64,000 nucleotides of DNA from Trichopria drosophilae (Eukaryota > Arthropoda > Insecta > Hymenoptera > Diapriidae), in NCBI GenBank assembly GCA_030407085.1, contig CM059587.1, positions 78,543,001-78,607,000 of the forward strand, written 5' to 3'. A model generated the notes under the pieces. That model had not been told where the DNA came from and searched no databases. It saw nothing but the letters and a program-made list of their open reading frames with translations. Position numbers and translations under genes: made by a program. Below are positions 21,658 to 34,017 of this stretch, piece after piece (within the stretch, counting starts at the first letter, position 1; the number at the start of each line of letters is the position of its first letter).

Positions 21658-22317
21658 TGGCGATCAAAAGGAAATACGCGCGAAACGCCGGAGAATTTGT
21701 TGGCCCCTCGGCTCGTAATTTTTGACTTTCGAATTTTAAAGTTTTCATTAGATATCTTAATAGGAAAATTCATTACGCGAATTTTTTGTTAAAATCAAAA
21801 ATTTCTATCCCTCTACGTTTTTAATATAATCGCAAAAAACGAAATTATTTGAAATATAAAATAACTTAATTATTTTGTCTTTAACTCGTCATATCTTTTA
21901 CAATAATTGGAATTTTTTAATGAAATTTTTAGGTAATATGCACTATTCTATCTACAAACTAACGTATTTTGCCAAATTATGGTTAGTTATTACGGAAATT
22001 TTTTAAAAATTGGTTTTTGTAAAGTTATAGACTAATCTGACTTGTAGTTTTCAAGTAACAATTCAAACTTTGAATACATAAAGACAAAACATAAAGACAA
22101 AATAATTAAGTTATTTTATATTTCAAATAATTTCGTTTTTTGCGATTATATTAAAAACGTAGAGGGATAGAAATTTTTGATTTTAACAAAAAATTCGCGT
22201 AATGAATTTTCCTATTAAGATATCTAATGAAAACTTTAAAATTCGAAAGTCAAAAATTACGAGCCGAGGGGCCAACAAATTCTCCGGCGTTTCGCGCGTA
22301 TCTCCTTTTGATCGCCA
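21658..22317. mobile_element. Long-TIR element, 660 bp
   Basis: Arms at 21658-21882 and 22092-22317, about 225 bp each, are nearly identical inverted copies starting TGGCGATCAAAAGGARATAC. The 209-bp spacer is AT-rich and non-coding. High arm identity suggests a fairly recent insertion or arm homogenisation. Flanks show no clear target duplication. Open frames in both arms are mirror images, not genes. Confidence 0.85.
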
Positions 22318-22839
22318 ATACTCTAAAGACTGCTTACATTTAACACTTTGAGTCCGTTGATTCCTCTTGAAGGAGACTATTTTTCATATACGAAAAAATG
22401 ATCATATAATTATTCAACGAAGGTTCACATGCCTACCAAGTTTTAAATTCTAATGAAATTGCGTGTTGTGAAAATAAATAATTTGTACACATAATGTGTT
22501 TTTTATTGTCCTTCATAAGATTCTCGAAAGTTCTGATTTCTATACACTGAGAGACTATTTATAAGAAAAATTCTAAAGACTTTTTAGAATTTCCACTGTT
22601 AAAAATGTTCTTAAATTTAATACATTTTTAATATGTCTTAATTTTAAATTAATATAGTCAAATATTAAAGATTTAATATACATGTATTGCACTCGAGCGT
22701 CGATAAGGCAACTCGGGTAATTACGAAAATGGAGTTATTGTGATACTTCATATTTTCTCTCTTGTACAAACACTAAGACATTTTTGTACTTAATACTGTA
22801 CTTAATAATAAAAAATCGACAAGAGATTTTAGATCTGAA

Positions 22840-23280
22840 ATCTACTTCAACGATATAAAAGATTTTTGGTTCAAAACTTTCTTTTAGTGACAGATTTTCC
22901 TTCGGTACAGGATTCTACCTGTGAAACTTTCTTTCAAGAAAATTTTCACCATCTCCAGAAGACTTTGGATCGGAAGACTTATATCAATTAATGTTTTACC
23001 ATGCACACATGATTTGCAATTTAGAAACTGTTTTAGACAAGACTTTTACCATTGATAAGAAATTCCACATCAGAAACTTTCTTCAGATTAGAGTTTTTTC
23101 ATCAACAAATTCTTTTAAATAATAAATTTTTTTTAATTGATTTTTATCATCGATAGAAGATTTTTTGTTCAAAACCTGCTTTGGGTGAGAGATTTGCCAT
23201 CGAGTCACAATTTTAAATCTAAAACCTCTTTTCAACAAGATTTTTACCATTGATAGAAGATTTTGGGTCTAAAGAGTTGT
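22840..23280. repeat. Degenerate tandem repeat, about 55-65 bp unit
   Basis: A unit of the form CTTTCTTCAACAAGA-TTTTTACCATYGATAGAAGA-TTTTGGRTCTAAAA repeats about seven times with substantial divergence. The clearest units lie at 23125-23190 and 23220-23280. Decayed satellite-like block. Confidence 0.6.
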
Positions 23281-23289
23281 AATGACAAT

Positions 23290-26269
23290 TCGGGTTTTCT
23301 ACTGTCGGTATCTTGAAGTATCGATTTTTTTTTACCCACACCCCACAGATCTAATATGGACTATATTAACTAATGTTGGCATTCATCTAACACATCCAAT
23401 ATGACAAAAATAAACTCAAATGCAATTATATGTAAATGAATGTCGAAACTTATCCAAACATAATTCCTGCACCACGAGAGTTAACAATTTCGTGGATTTT
23501 CCCATATAATTTTGTTAAAATTTACAAATTTATTACATTTTGCAAGTTCTTGCGAGTACAATTTTGAAATTATAAACAATTTTTATTTTCGTATCTTAGG
23601 ATTCTTTTTATAAATACACATGAGATTTATATTTTAACTATTTGTCATTTCCTGCACAAAAGCCTGGGTGATTGAATTGAAAATGGTATAGATAGAGAAG
23701 CTAAGCGATCTGGTAAAGGAAATTAAGTTTCCCATTTTTATTGTACTTTTATAAGAATCGAATACTATCGTTCTGAAGTGGGACATATTCTTTACCTTTT
23801 TCTTCATCGGCTCGTCTAGTTATTATATATTGATGTGTGAATTTTACATATGCGGAGGAAAATGATGACTTAAATTCATGGTAAATTATTAGTTTTTTAC
23901 AAAATATTTTAAAATCAGGATTATGCTATATCCATGACTGGCGAAAAAATTTCTAGATTAAAACAGTTTTTTGTTTAATTGATAATTTTTTGTAAAAGAT
24001 GTTAACCCATTAACGTCCAAGACGACGAGATTTTTAGCTCACTTCCAAAGATCTCTAGCAAATCTATAAATGAAAATATCATAATGAAACCAACTTACTT
24101 TACTAATTTTGGGTATGCTCTATCGATTTATGTAGTCAAAATTGCGATTCCTTACCGCCGAATAACAATATGGCGGATTTTATTTGAAAAAGTACAGAAA
24201 AATCAGAACCCTTTATTTTTTCATAATTTTTTACAAATAGATAATGGATGGCGATCCATTCCAAACAATAGACAAACGTTGACAAATAAGTTGCAGTTTA
24301 AAGGAAATTTTATTTATTGAGCTCCATTCTGTTTATCCTATTAAAAATGGAATACAATAGAAAAACGCAAATGTGAAATACAATAGAAAACAATTGGAGT
24401 ACTAGGTACCGCATTATTAAACGTTCACTAAAATTTATTTTCGTTCTGATTAGAAGTTTACCGTTCTCTTTTTAAATTAGTTCAAAGTACTACATTCAAT
24501 AAAATGTACTAATTAAAATCACGTACATTTTACGTATATCTTCAAACAGACAAAAAATAAAAAATCAGATTTTCAGACTGCCTTGTTCATAAGAAAAGTT
24601 CAAATTCAATTAAGACTGTTTAACCATATTATGTAATTAAATAGTTACGATTGCGATATAAATATTACTTGTAATTCACAATAATATTTTTTTGTTGAAA
24701 CTTTTAAAGAGAAGCGTCAGTCAGATATTAACCCCTGACTTTTACATGTTACAAATATGTTAGTATTGTAATCAGACACATTTTCGCATTAAAATTATGT
24801 TATTTTGTAAAAAAAATATATCAATTTTTTGCACCGTTTAGAATTTTGATTTCTTGAAATATGTAACATATTAAGAAATCTCCATAGGAGATTGTTCAAA
24901 ATGGTAAGAAATCTATGTACAAATTTTTTTATTTAAAACTATTTAAACATTTTAGAATAGTTTAATGTAAATGATTTTAATTTCATAGATTTAGTGTAAT
25001 AGCTCTTAAGCACCTAAAAATATTAGTAAATCTTGATTTTCAATAAATTTTCATTACAAAAAAAAAAATTTAGCCACGAAACATAATTTACAAAAAAGAA
25101 AACATAACGAAAATCATTTTATTAAAAGTAACACAATGCAGTGATTATTAGATTTGAAGTTTCAAAATTACCTAACAGTTATTTATTTTTAGCTCTGTAC
25201 AGTTAATTAAATTAAAAGGTAATAAACTAAACAATTCATCTATAGATTCATCTTTAGTATTTTAAATATTTAATTTACTTATTTAATAATTTGCATTAAC
25301 AAATGTACTAAATAATTTTTTGTTATTGAATGATTTTATTTATTTTTTAGCCATATTTTCTTTTTAAGGCAAAATTAAAATCTGTTCACATAGTGGTTCT
25401 TTATAACTATTTTTTGTTCGACTCCTTCCCCCATATCTTCTTTGTTTACTCCCATTGTTTGCTTTTTGTCGAGTTACGGCTTCTGTTCTTTACACCTTTC
25501 TAAATTTATTTCTCCATTTTTTAAGATTTCTTTTTTCCACACTTCCTCTCACTATTTCTTTGATTCCTATGAGATTGTCAGAATTGTCGGTCTACGTTAG
25601 ATACAGACGCGCGTGCCAGATGAATAGAGGATCCTGGATCTGCATTTTTCCGAATTCGAAAACCTCACAATGCAGTTCCGCTCATGATAGATTTTCTGTG
25701 ACACTAAGCCACGCGGTAACGATTACACGCTCAACCCAACCGAAACGAAAGCTGCGGAACGGAGGGTTCAGGGTCGCACATGGGGAGAAAAATTATCGGG
25801 TTTTGTGAACCTATTATATCGTTTTCAATGTTTACATTCTGGAAATTCGAGGCAGATATATGTAATTTTTTGAAATGTGCTACCATTTTATGACTACAGA
25901 TGATCTCTAAATTTGAAAATCGTAAAAAGTACAAAAATTGGATCACTAATTCAACTAATATCAATTTTTTTAATTAAATCGATTATTTTGTTAGTGCAAT
26001 AAAAGTATTTTTCGAAATTATCATATAATATTAAATTTTTGTTAAATTAAAAAACATTATCTATGATTATGATATCATTGTAATGCTGATATTTTAGTGT
26101 CTGTTCTGGTAGGAATATATAAAGCGATATTTCTCTTTAACATATTCTCAGAAAAATAATTATTTTCATACGAAATACATTTCGAGGAAATTAATTTTAA
26201 ATATTATAGCTTGGGATTTTTTGTTCTGCAACTCTATCAACTTTTGGAATTAAATGCAAAGATTAAAAA
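23290..26269. other. Intergenic DNA with a possible TTAA-type terminus
   Basis: TTAACCCATTAACG at 24002 is the inverse of TTAATGGGTTAA ending at 27113, and may be the other end of the repeat that finishes there. The patch at 25570-25810 is GC-richer and open for 117 codons on the plus strand, but has no domain, signal or splice context that I can recognise, so no gene is called. Confidence 0.4.
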
Positions 26270-27113
26270 ACTCTTCGAATGCATAAGAGAATACACTAAC
26301 TTTTTCCGAATTTTTCGAAACAAAATCAGAATTTTGAAAAAAATGTTGACAAAAAACTCATCAAAAAAATCTAAAAAAATTTCGTGATGTTTTTCGATGA
26401 ATGCTGAGAACTTTTCATTCTTACCATTGTTTTTAAAGATCGTAGTTTTTGAGTTAGAGTGTCCAGATATTTTCAAAGAAATTTTCATTGTTGAGGCCAT
26501 TTTGAGGTCGTTAGAATGATGTGGGGTTTAAAAGTGAAAATTTTTCGTAAAATTCAAGTATTTTATTCACTTTTGTTCATAGTTTCCCAATGAATCCCAA
26601 TATTTTAATGGCTCAACAAAAATTGATAAGAATAAAGATTTCCCAATTTTTTTGCCATTTTTTTCAAATTCGGCGCCATATTGGAATTCCTGATGCCTGA
26701 AACTCAATTTTGACCTCGAAATCTTGGAGAGCTACCTGGAAACAGTGCGATATGTACCTTCCAATTTTGTTTAACTTCTATTTTGGTACGAAATTCTCGA
26801 TTGAAATTGAAGCAAGAAAAAGTGTCCTTTGCTCTCTAAATTTCTTGGAGTAAGAATCCACTCTTTGGTTAGTGAAAACCGAGCAAGTCTCGTGAAAGCG
26901 TGAATACTCTTTAAGAGTAAAACTTCGATTTAACAAGAGTGAAAATTAACTCTTTCCCTTCAAGTCGTCGAGTTGACAACTCTGGAGGAAAGAGTGAATT
27001 TCCACTCTTAAAGAGTTGAATATTCACTCTTTCACGAGAGTTGATCGGTTTTCACTAATTGAAGAGTGAATTCTCACTTCAAGAAATTTCGAGACTGGGC
27101 ATTAATGGGTTAA
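26270..27113. repeat. Dispersed repeat family B, copy 1
   Basis: Aligns by eye with 45700-46160, 57190-57500 and 62880-63380. Markers are GAACTTTTCATTCTTA, AAATTTTCATT-GAGRCCATTTTGAGG, GCGCCATATTGGAATTCCTGATG (copies 1 and 2) and a 3' end CAGGCRTTAATGGGTTAA. Ends in TTAA following CCCATT on the opposite strand, which is compatible with piggyBac-type TTAA insertion but not proof. Interrupted by a hairpin element at 26828-27097. Confidence 0.6.
26828..27097. mobile_element. Hairpin MITE inserted in repeat family B
   Basis: Arms of about 115 bp (26828-26945 and 26985-27097) are inverted copies built on AAATTTCTTGRAGTRAGAAT, CACTCTTT and TTAGTGAAAACCGA. Copies 2 and 3 of family B lack this segment at the equivalent point, between the AAGTAAAAA-like block and the terminal GGGTTAA, so it is a secondary insertion. 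GAGTGAA/TTCACTC words dominate the arms. A related copy is at 47355-47765. Confidence 0.7.
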
Positions 27114-30025
27114 ACAAATATGCAGGGAATTTAATGTAATGAATTAAAAAACTAAAAAGTAACGAATGTCATCAATTTTCGATGAATTTTCAAGAGTTTC
27201 TGTTAAAAGTCTATAAAATGAGTTGATTGAAGAACAAAAATTATAGAAATACCATTATACAAAAGTTGACAATGCAGATTCAATATGGCGCTCGAAATTA
27301 TCAAAAAATGACTATTTCATAGCACGAGAGCTAAAATCACCTTTCTGGGAGGTTTTCGCCGGTGATTGCCGATTCATGATAATGAAAGTGAAGACAATGA
27401 ATATGAAAATGATATTGAATTTTGAAAATCTCATGTGTGATTCGTATTCAGCAACCCCCAAAAAACAATTATTGTTGTGACGAATTCAGTTTTTCACACG
27501 CCTTATTGGATTGGCTATTTTGAATACTGGGAATCAGACATTCGGTTCGAATTAAGCGACAACAAAAAACCGCGAGTAGCGATTTTTATGAAAATTCACT
27601 AACGTTTCTAATTTTTTATCCGCTATTTTAGATGGTGAAAATCTGATACCAGATTTGCTTTCAGAGACTTAAAAAACTATATATCACATACAGTTTGTAA
27701 ATATTTATTCATACCTGAATTAAGAGGCTGAAAGGGTTAAGGGGTAAAAGAAAATATGTATATCACAAAGTTTAAAAAATCATCCAATACTATTAAAGCT
27801 TTGATGAAAAAATTAATAAACTTCATTTGATAAACCAGAAATCTCAGGAATATTTATTTTAGATGAGCGATTGCTTTGGGCAAATCCCACATCGTAAAAT
27901 CTTATTAAACAATTTTTATTAGCTCTTGTTTTCGGATGCCGTAACAGGTCGTAAGTGGTTGCAAGTAGGGCAAGTCGTAGAATAAGTAACGATTTCCGAA
28001 TTATAAATGAACTGATAAAAATTGCATTCGGAATCCTGTGTATCTGTAAATGAAACGTAACAGAATTATGCTACCGCCATCTGTCTTGAGTTTAATTATT
28101 ATAGATCCTCAGTAACATTTGTTCTTAATATATGACAATATATGTATATACAATTGTCATTTGATACCTTTAACCTCTACTTTTACTCTATATAACAAAT
28201 AACGACTTCTTAATATAAAAAAAGTACTCATGAGCTAACTTTACGCACATCCAATCTTCTTCTACACATCTACAGTTTGCTAAACTTGATCACCTTAATA
28301 ACTATATAGATAAAACATCTATATAGGAATAGTTGCGACATCTATAAGTATAGCTAGGACGTATTTTACTATGGACTATAAGTGCCTGAACCATTTATTC
28401 GGTTGCAGGCTCTACAGTGTTTTTCCGTGTGGAATTATAAATGGCGTAAGAAATAAGTCCGACAATATATACAAATTGTGCAAGAATAACTTTCTGATAT
28501 GTTTATCACAAAGTTTGTTTCTTAAAGTAACAAAATTTAATAATTTATTAATTATGTCTGCCTGTTTAATTGTCATTATTAACACATAAGCAGGATTAAT
28601 TCGAATGTGATTACCGACTGAAAAGGTTACAAGTTGTTAACTAAAATACCTGGTCTAACTTGGAAAGTATATTTCGATTCTTCTACTGGGATACCGGAGA
28701 CCAGAAAAGAAAATACTGAAAAATATTTCATTGTGGTCATCGATACTTGTATATCTAAATATATAAATTAAAAATATTCTTTCAGTAATCAATATGGCGG
28801 ATTTATTCCTGTTTGCTCAAGAACCAATAGGAAATAATCCGAATATTTTTGGAAAATGGGTTAATATGTTTTGAACAGAAAACTGAGATTTTTAACCTCA
28901 TATTCATAATCTGTAGATTTTCTAAAAGAAGAAAGTTATTTTCTACAAAATAAACGATTATATGTCCGAGTTTTAGAAGTATATCATAAGAAAGATATCG
29001 ATAACATTTTCATTATAACTCGGAGAATTTACTTCTTTATTTTGTCTGTTTCTGTTGACAACATATTGTTAATATTTGAACAGTATAAAGAGGAGGGTAA
29101 ATCTACCAAACTTTTAATTTTTCACTTAAAAAAATGAATATATATTTTCAATGCGCGCTATCTAAACTTATCTTTTATGTTTTTATATCTTTAAAAAAGT
29201 CAGAAAATGCTATACCATTCATTTTTTTCATACCCTTATTTTTAAAAAGAATTATGAAATTATTAAACAATATAAATTCCATTAGAACATAAAACTTTTG
29301 ATTTAATGGAAACTACTAGCGCGACTTATTTTTAATAATTTTCTCAACAGTATATCAGAATAACTAAAATAATTTTTCAGTCAATAACAAAAATTAATTT
29401 AATAGTTTGTAAAAATAACATGTTAAACAAGTTACACAATTATTATTACGCGATTTCAGCTTATTAGGAATATACAAAATATTTAAAAATTTAACATCGC
29501 TGTTTAAAATCTTGAATATGAATATTTTTATTTGAAGCAATTGTTTATGTAATCTTTAAGTTGTAACGTACCAGGAGCATTAATTTAGAATTCAATTTCA
29601 AAATGTATAAGGCTGAAAGACCATTTTTTTTTATGTGGCGCTTGAAACTTTATAATTCAAATTCCTATAAAAACTTTTCTGGATGGAGCACACATTTTTA
29701 TTAGCGTCATATTTAGTGTAAAACCAAATTCACCTTCTACATTTCCGCTAAAAGAAAACTTAATTGTATAAGTCATCCTATAGATATTAGTTAAAAAAGA
29801 AAAGTTCATCAATTTTTTTTGATTTTTTAACTCTTTCTTAGTTGTAGGTAGACCACAAAATCGAGTGTTTTCTATCATGTGGATATTAGTGAAGCTGTAA
29901 AAAAATCAAATCATTATCGAGTATCTTCGAAAAGTTATAGCGGCAACGGAAACATGAAGAAAATTGTATTTAACTTCTTTTTAAAACAATTGTAACAATT
30001 TTTTGATAACAATGCATTAGTAAAT
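27114..30025. other. Intergenic DNA, nothing recognised
   Basis: AT-rich. Sequences with ATATGGCG and ATTTTGAAAATC words (27280-27660, 28790) look like old dispersed repeats related to family B. No gene, RNA or clear TIR pair. Confidence 0.5.
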
Positions 30026-30311
30026 CACTCTCTAAATCTGAATTAATTAAAAACTACCAATAATAAACTGAAAAGTGAGTCACTAAATGAATTAATAATA
30101 ATTTTTGCTAATAAAAAGTTAAAACCTACTAATTTCTTACTTATTCTACAAACTACTAAACTAAAAAAGTCAATATCTAAATATAGATTACTAGATTTTA
30201 CTAATAAATTAGTATTTTCGTACTATTTGTCAGCAAAAAACTTACTAATTGATGGTAACCCACTTTTCGCTGTAAAAAAGTCGTTTTAGATTAATTCAAA
30301 TTTAGAGAGTG
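30026..30311. mobile_element. MITE C copy 1, 286 bp
   Basis: Ends are CACTCTCTAAATCTGAATTA and, inverted, CACTCTCTAAATTTGAATTA. The interior is full of ACTAATTTRTTA and TTAGTA words and is non-coding. A second copy lies 1 kb downstream. Confidence 0.75.
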
Positions 30312-31066
30312 ATACCTATCTTTCGTAAAAATCATATTATTTTCATGTTTTTGTAACAATTCTTCTATAGGAATTACAAGTATTTTAACAGTGATGTCGT
30401 CCTTATATGAATTCCAACGCACAAATGGTGAACCATGTCAACACCGACTGTTTTTTTAGGTTCTTACGTTTTGTATATTTTTATTAAATATATTTTATTA
30501 ATCATCGGCAAAACGCTTTATAAAAAACATAAAATTTGACATTTTTTAAAGTAATTTGAATGTTTATGCAGCAATACTAAACTTGAAATTTTATACGTGA
30601 ATTCAGAAACAGACCATCCGTAACTATCACGAAACGCACTTTCGTGGAAACCTTTCACGACACACGTGGGAAAATCTCGGTTAGAAAACCGACAAAAGTT
30701 TTCTAACTTTCAGGCTAGAATAAAATAAAAGCACATCAATTTAAAAAAATGGAAGAATTGGGAACTAAAATTTTGTTTAAAATGTAAGCCAAAGTCAATG
30801 GGAGCTCCATTTTATTGTCAAAAACAACTCACCACTACCCTCCATAACGAGAACAAATTGTTCCCGTGGGAGGAAAATTCGGAGTCTCTCATAGTATAAG
30901 CAGCATACGAAGACTTCCTGTCATTGTGATATATAGGAGTCATAAAAATTCGATCAGGTACGTGCAAAGCAGCCAACGGTCTTAAAACCCTTACATGAAA
31001 AGAAATAAAAAGAGTAACATTAAATTAAATTCTAAAAAATGTTGAGCTCATTTTATTTGTATATGA

Positions 31067-31310
31067 AATGCTCTCTAAATCTGAATTAGTTTAAAAAGCA
31101 ATAAGAAAATGAAAAGTGAGGCACCAATTGAATTAGTAATCATTTTTGCTAGGAAAAAGTTAAAACCTACTAATTTATTACTAATTCTACAAACTAAAAA
31201 AGTCAATATCTACTTGTAGATTAGTGAAATTTTACTAATGAATTAGTATTTTCGTACGATAATACTAATTTAAGTCGCTTTTTAATCATTCAAGTTTACA
31301 GACTGCAAAA
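31067..31310. mobile_element. MITE C copy 2
   Basis: Starts GCTCTCTAAATCTGAATTAG and follows copy 1 colinearly (AAAAAGTTAAAACCTACTAA, AAAAAAGTCAATATCTA), but its right end is degraded. Same orientation as copy 1. Confidence 0.7.
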
Positions 31311-31479
31311 AATATATGAAAAGCACATTTTAGCCATTTTAAATTTTTACTTATTACTATATACGCCCATTTTTATGTCAAAACAATATTTTATGATATT
31401 ATTTTACCACAAGAAACAAAATAAATTTGACTTGTAATTTATAACTGTAAATTATACCCAAACAACATTAAACGGTCTC

Positions 31480-31558
31480 AAGATGTCTCCTGCGGAGCTC
31501 CCGAGGACTAAAAGCAGACATTTGGTCGTCCTCAAGAGCTCCTCAGGACATCCCGGTA
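31480..31558. repeat. GC-rich hairpin
   Basis: GATGTCTCCTGCGGAGCTC near 31483 pairs with the segment GAGCTCCTCAGGACATC ending near 31553; the loop contains CGAGGAC/GTCCTC, which also pair. A 79-nt foldback standing out from AT-rich flanks; perhaps a small MITE. Confidence 0.5.
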
Positions 31559-32110
31559 AGGATTGCGTTGTATGCGTTTCGAATCATCTGTATATCGACT
31601 ATTAAAGCAATGAAATAAAACAATGTTTTGAAAATTTGCTGTTGAAATTTGCTATTGAAATTTGTTGTGAAAATAGCAAATATAATTCATCGTCTCCCTG
31701 TTGAAAAAATTGACCACTTTTTGCCTGGTTTATGGCCTTTATTACCGGCTAGTAGCCAGATTATGGCCAACATTTTTGCTGAATTCTGGCCGGTTTTCTT
31801 GTGGTAATGTAACGCTGATGTACCTGTGAACTAACCTTTAGTGCTTTAGTTTTGGTTTAAAATTATTACCGGTTTTGTGGTTCTTATTCATTGAAAATGT
31901 ATTCATATAATGTGGCTTATTACGATATGTATTATTTATAGAACGAGTGTACGTGTGTATGCTTTAATTTTGTGTCAATATATTTATATCAATATCCATT
32001 TAGTACACTTTATGCGGTGCTGATGTACGGTGTGTTTCATAATTTGTTCCTTACGTTCAAATGCGTTTATGTATATTTTGTTTACTTTATATTTTGTATA
32101 TATATATATA

Positions 32111-32169
32111 TTTTTTACAGATGCCCCTGAGGAGGACCTCCTCCCTTCAACAAGGTCGAAACGTTGGTC
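32111..32169 (+). other. Degenerate hammerhead-like core
   Basis: CTGAGGA (32127-32133), a possible stem II GACCT...AGGTC (32135-32139 with 32153-32157), GAA-AC (32158-32162), a GTTG tetraloop and GT-C (32167-32169) mimic the short type I hammerheads reported from Penelope-like retroelements. One extra G sits between A9 and stem II, and the bases flanking the core cannot form stem I. It is at best a dead ribozyme fragment from a Penelope-like element 3' end, or coincidence. Confidence 0.3.
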
Positions 32170-32348
32170 AAGTAATAAAACATATTTGGACTTTTATTGG
32201 GTTTTTTTTAAAACATTTGTTTTGTATTGGTCATGTTAATATATCTTTGTAAATAAGAAATTCTGTTCGTTTTTTGTGTATGCCCGCCAGTATTTTATAA
32301 AAATTCCTTTTTTCAACATTATTTAATACATCAAAGTCCTATTACGTA

Positions 32349-33430
32349 CACTGCCGCTCCAAAAACTTGAAAACACTTTCATTTTCTGATATGTAAGTGC
32401 AAACTGTAAAGCTCCATATATCTCAGAAATGTCTGGATGGATTTGAAATGAATCCATCGGCATTTGAAATACTAGATAAAATACTAACTCTACATGTGAT
32501 AAAAAATACATTCTTATACTCGAAGCGCAAAGTAGCACTTTCTCTCCCTATCGAGCAAAATAAATAATTCCGGGAGCAAAATAAATTTATGACACTATGA
32601 GTGCAAAATACTATTTTGCTCCCTATATCGCGGGAACATGATAACACGATCTCGTATGAGAAAATAGTATAGGCAACAAGCGAGAAGAGGTGTTTGCAGA
32701 CTCAGTTCGGCAATCACCTATTTTGCTCCCTAGTTGCACAATGTACTATTTTACCTTTGTTTAGTACGATTGTTTTACCAATAAACAATTTGTTACTTTT
32801 ACGAAAATGATGCTATTGAAAAGTAGAGAAAAAAAGGTGTCTGTAAAAAAGGTAATTTCTTTACGCAGTTCTTAGCCTTGAAGCATATATGGCCCAAAAA
32901 AGTTGTTTTATATGTTTTATAGAGTATACTGACGTTTTTCCGAAAAATAAATCCGCAATGTGTTTAAATCAAGCCGTAATTACAATGATAAATAGCACTT
33001 TCGACGAATCAAAACTGTAAATATATATACTAACGTTGCTAATGGAAAATGTTAATTTATATGTGAAATAATTTTACAGATCTTCAAGGCGGAGACAATA
33101 TATTTAAAAAATAGTCAAACGTATCCTTTAAGAAATTTACTCTACTTTTCAATGGCATTGGATTTTTTAGTTTTTATCAATTTTATAAGAAGTTACAGCT
33201 GATTGATTAGAAATAAAAAGTTCGTCAAAATTAAAAACTGTATATTAGTAAAACGATCTAGTTAATAAGTGTTAAAAAATAATATACTGTAGCACACAGG
33301 GAGTTAGTATTTTATCTGATCATTCAAATGCTGTTGGATTTGTCAAATCCATCGAGGCATTTCTGAGATAACGAGGTTTGTGGTTGCATATCTCAAAATG
33401 AAAATATTTCCAAATTTTTCATCGGCAGTG
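32349..33430. mobile_element. Tc1/mariner-like non-autonomous element, 1082 bp
   Basis: Flanked by TA (32347-32348 and 33431-33432). Left end CACTGCCGCTCCAAAAACTTG, right end inverted CACTGCCGATGAAAAATTTGG. Similarity continues for about 145 bp on each side (shared GAGTTAGTATTTTATCT, ATCCATC-AGRCATTTCTGAGATA). CACTGCCG-CAAAA is the classic start of Tc1-type TIRs. No transposase remains. The interior has several copies of TATTTTGCTCCCT in both orientations (about 32560-32750) and another inverted pair, GCTATTGAAAAGTAGAG (about 32811) with CTCTACTTTTCAATGGC (about 33140). Confidence 0.85.
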
Positions 33431-33986
33431 TAGTTATCACTAACGTAACCCTAACTTAGACTAACCTAAATATTGTAATCGTTCACTACATGCATGAAAA
33501 TAAAACTTGTTTTTTCTTAATTTTTCACTGTTTTCATAAAGTCAATGTAGTTTCCTGATACTAATAAGACAATTTAATAACATTCACTGATTTCTTATAC
33601 AAAATTTAGAAAATAAACATCTTTTTTGGCTCCCCTTAAAATTATTATCAATTCAGTGAATTTCCATTTGCACTTTGAGGACAAAGACATAAATATTTGA
33701 TTGAATCGCATCCAGTTCTGGACCAAAAGCTGCATCATGGCCATACGGGACGGTCCAGGGTGCGGAAGGGGGGCTTTTTTCGATAGGGGCGAAAATAATG
33801 CCGAAACCGGGGGGTGAGTCCTCGCAACCCCCGACAACGTGTCCGAGGCCCTCGGCGCACGTGCTCGAGGCACACAATGCCAAGTGTCGAGTCTCCTATA
33901 CATATATAACGTGTCGATGTCGGGGGATGTTTCGGCCCAGAACTGCCGACGGCAGTTTAGCTTTGGCTCTAGTTTCGTGCCGGTTT

Positions 33987-34017
33987 TATAAAAGCGCGGC
34001 ACGAGCCGACGCTCAGT
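33987..34017 (+). promoter_or_regulatory. TATA/Inr core promoter
   Basis: TATAAAAG at 33987-33994 is followed by the arthropod initiator TCAGT at 34013-34017. The initiator A (34015) is 28 bp from the first T of the TATA box, the usual spacing. The promoter sits in a GC-rich island (about 33,720-34,130) that stands out from AT-rich surroundings. No clear DPE at +28. Confidence 0.65.

Noticed and set aside
25455..25808. 117-codon plus-strand frame
   Set aside because: Leu/Phe-rich start could mimic a membrane segment, but there is no ATG context, domain or splice evidence.
26690..26712. CTGATG...GAAAC as another hammerhead core
   Set aside because: It lacks GA at positions 8-9 and any stem II; it is part of dispersed repeat family B.
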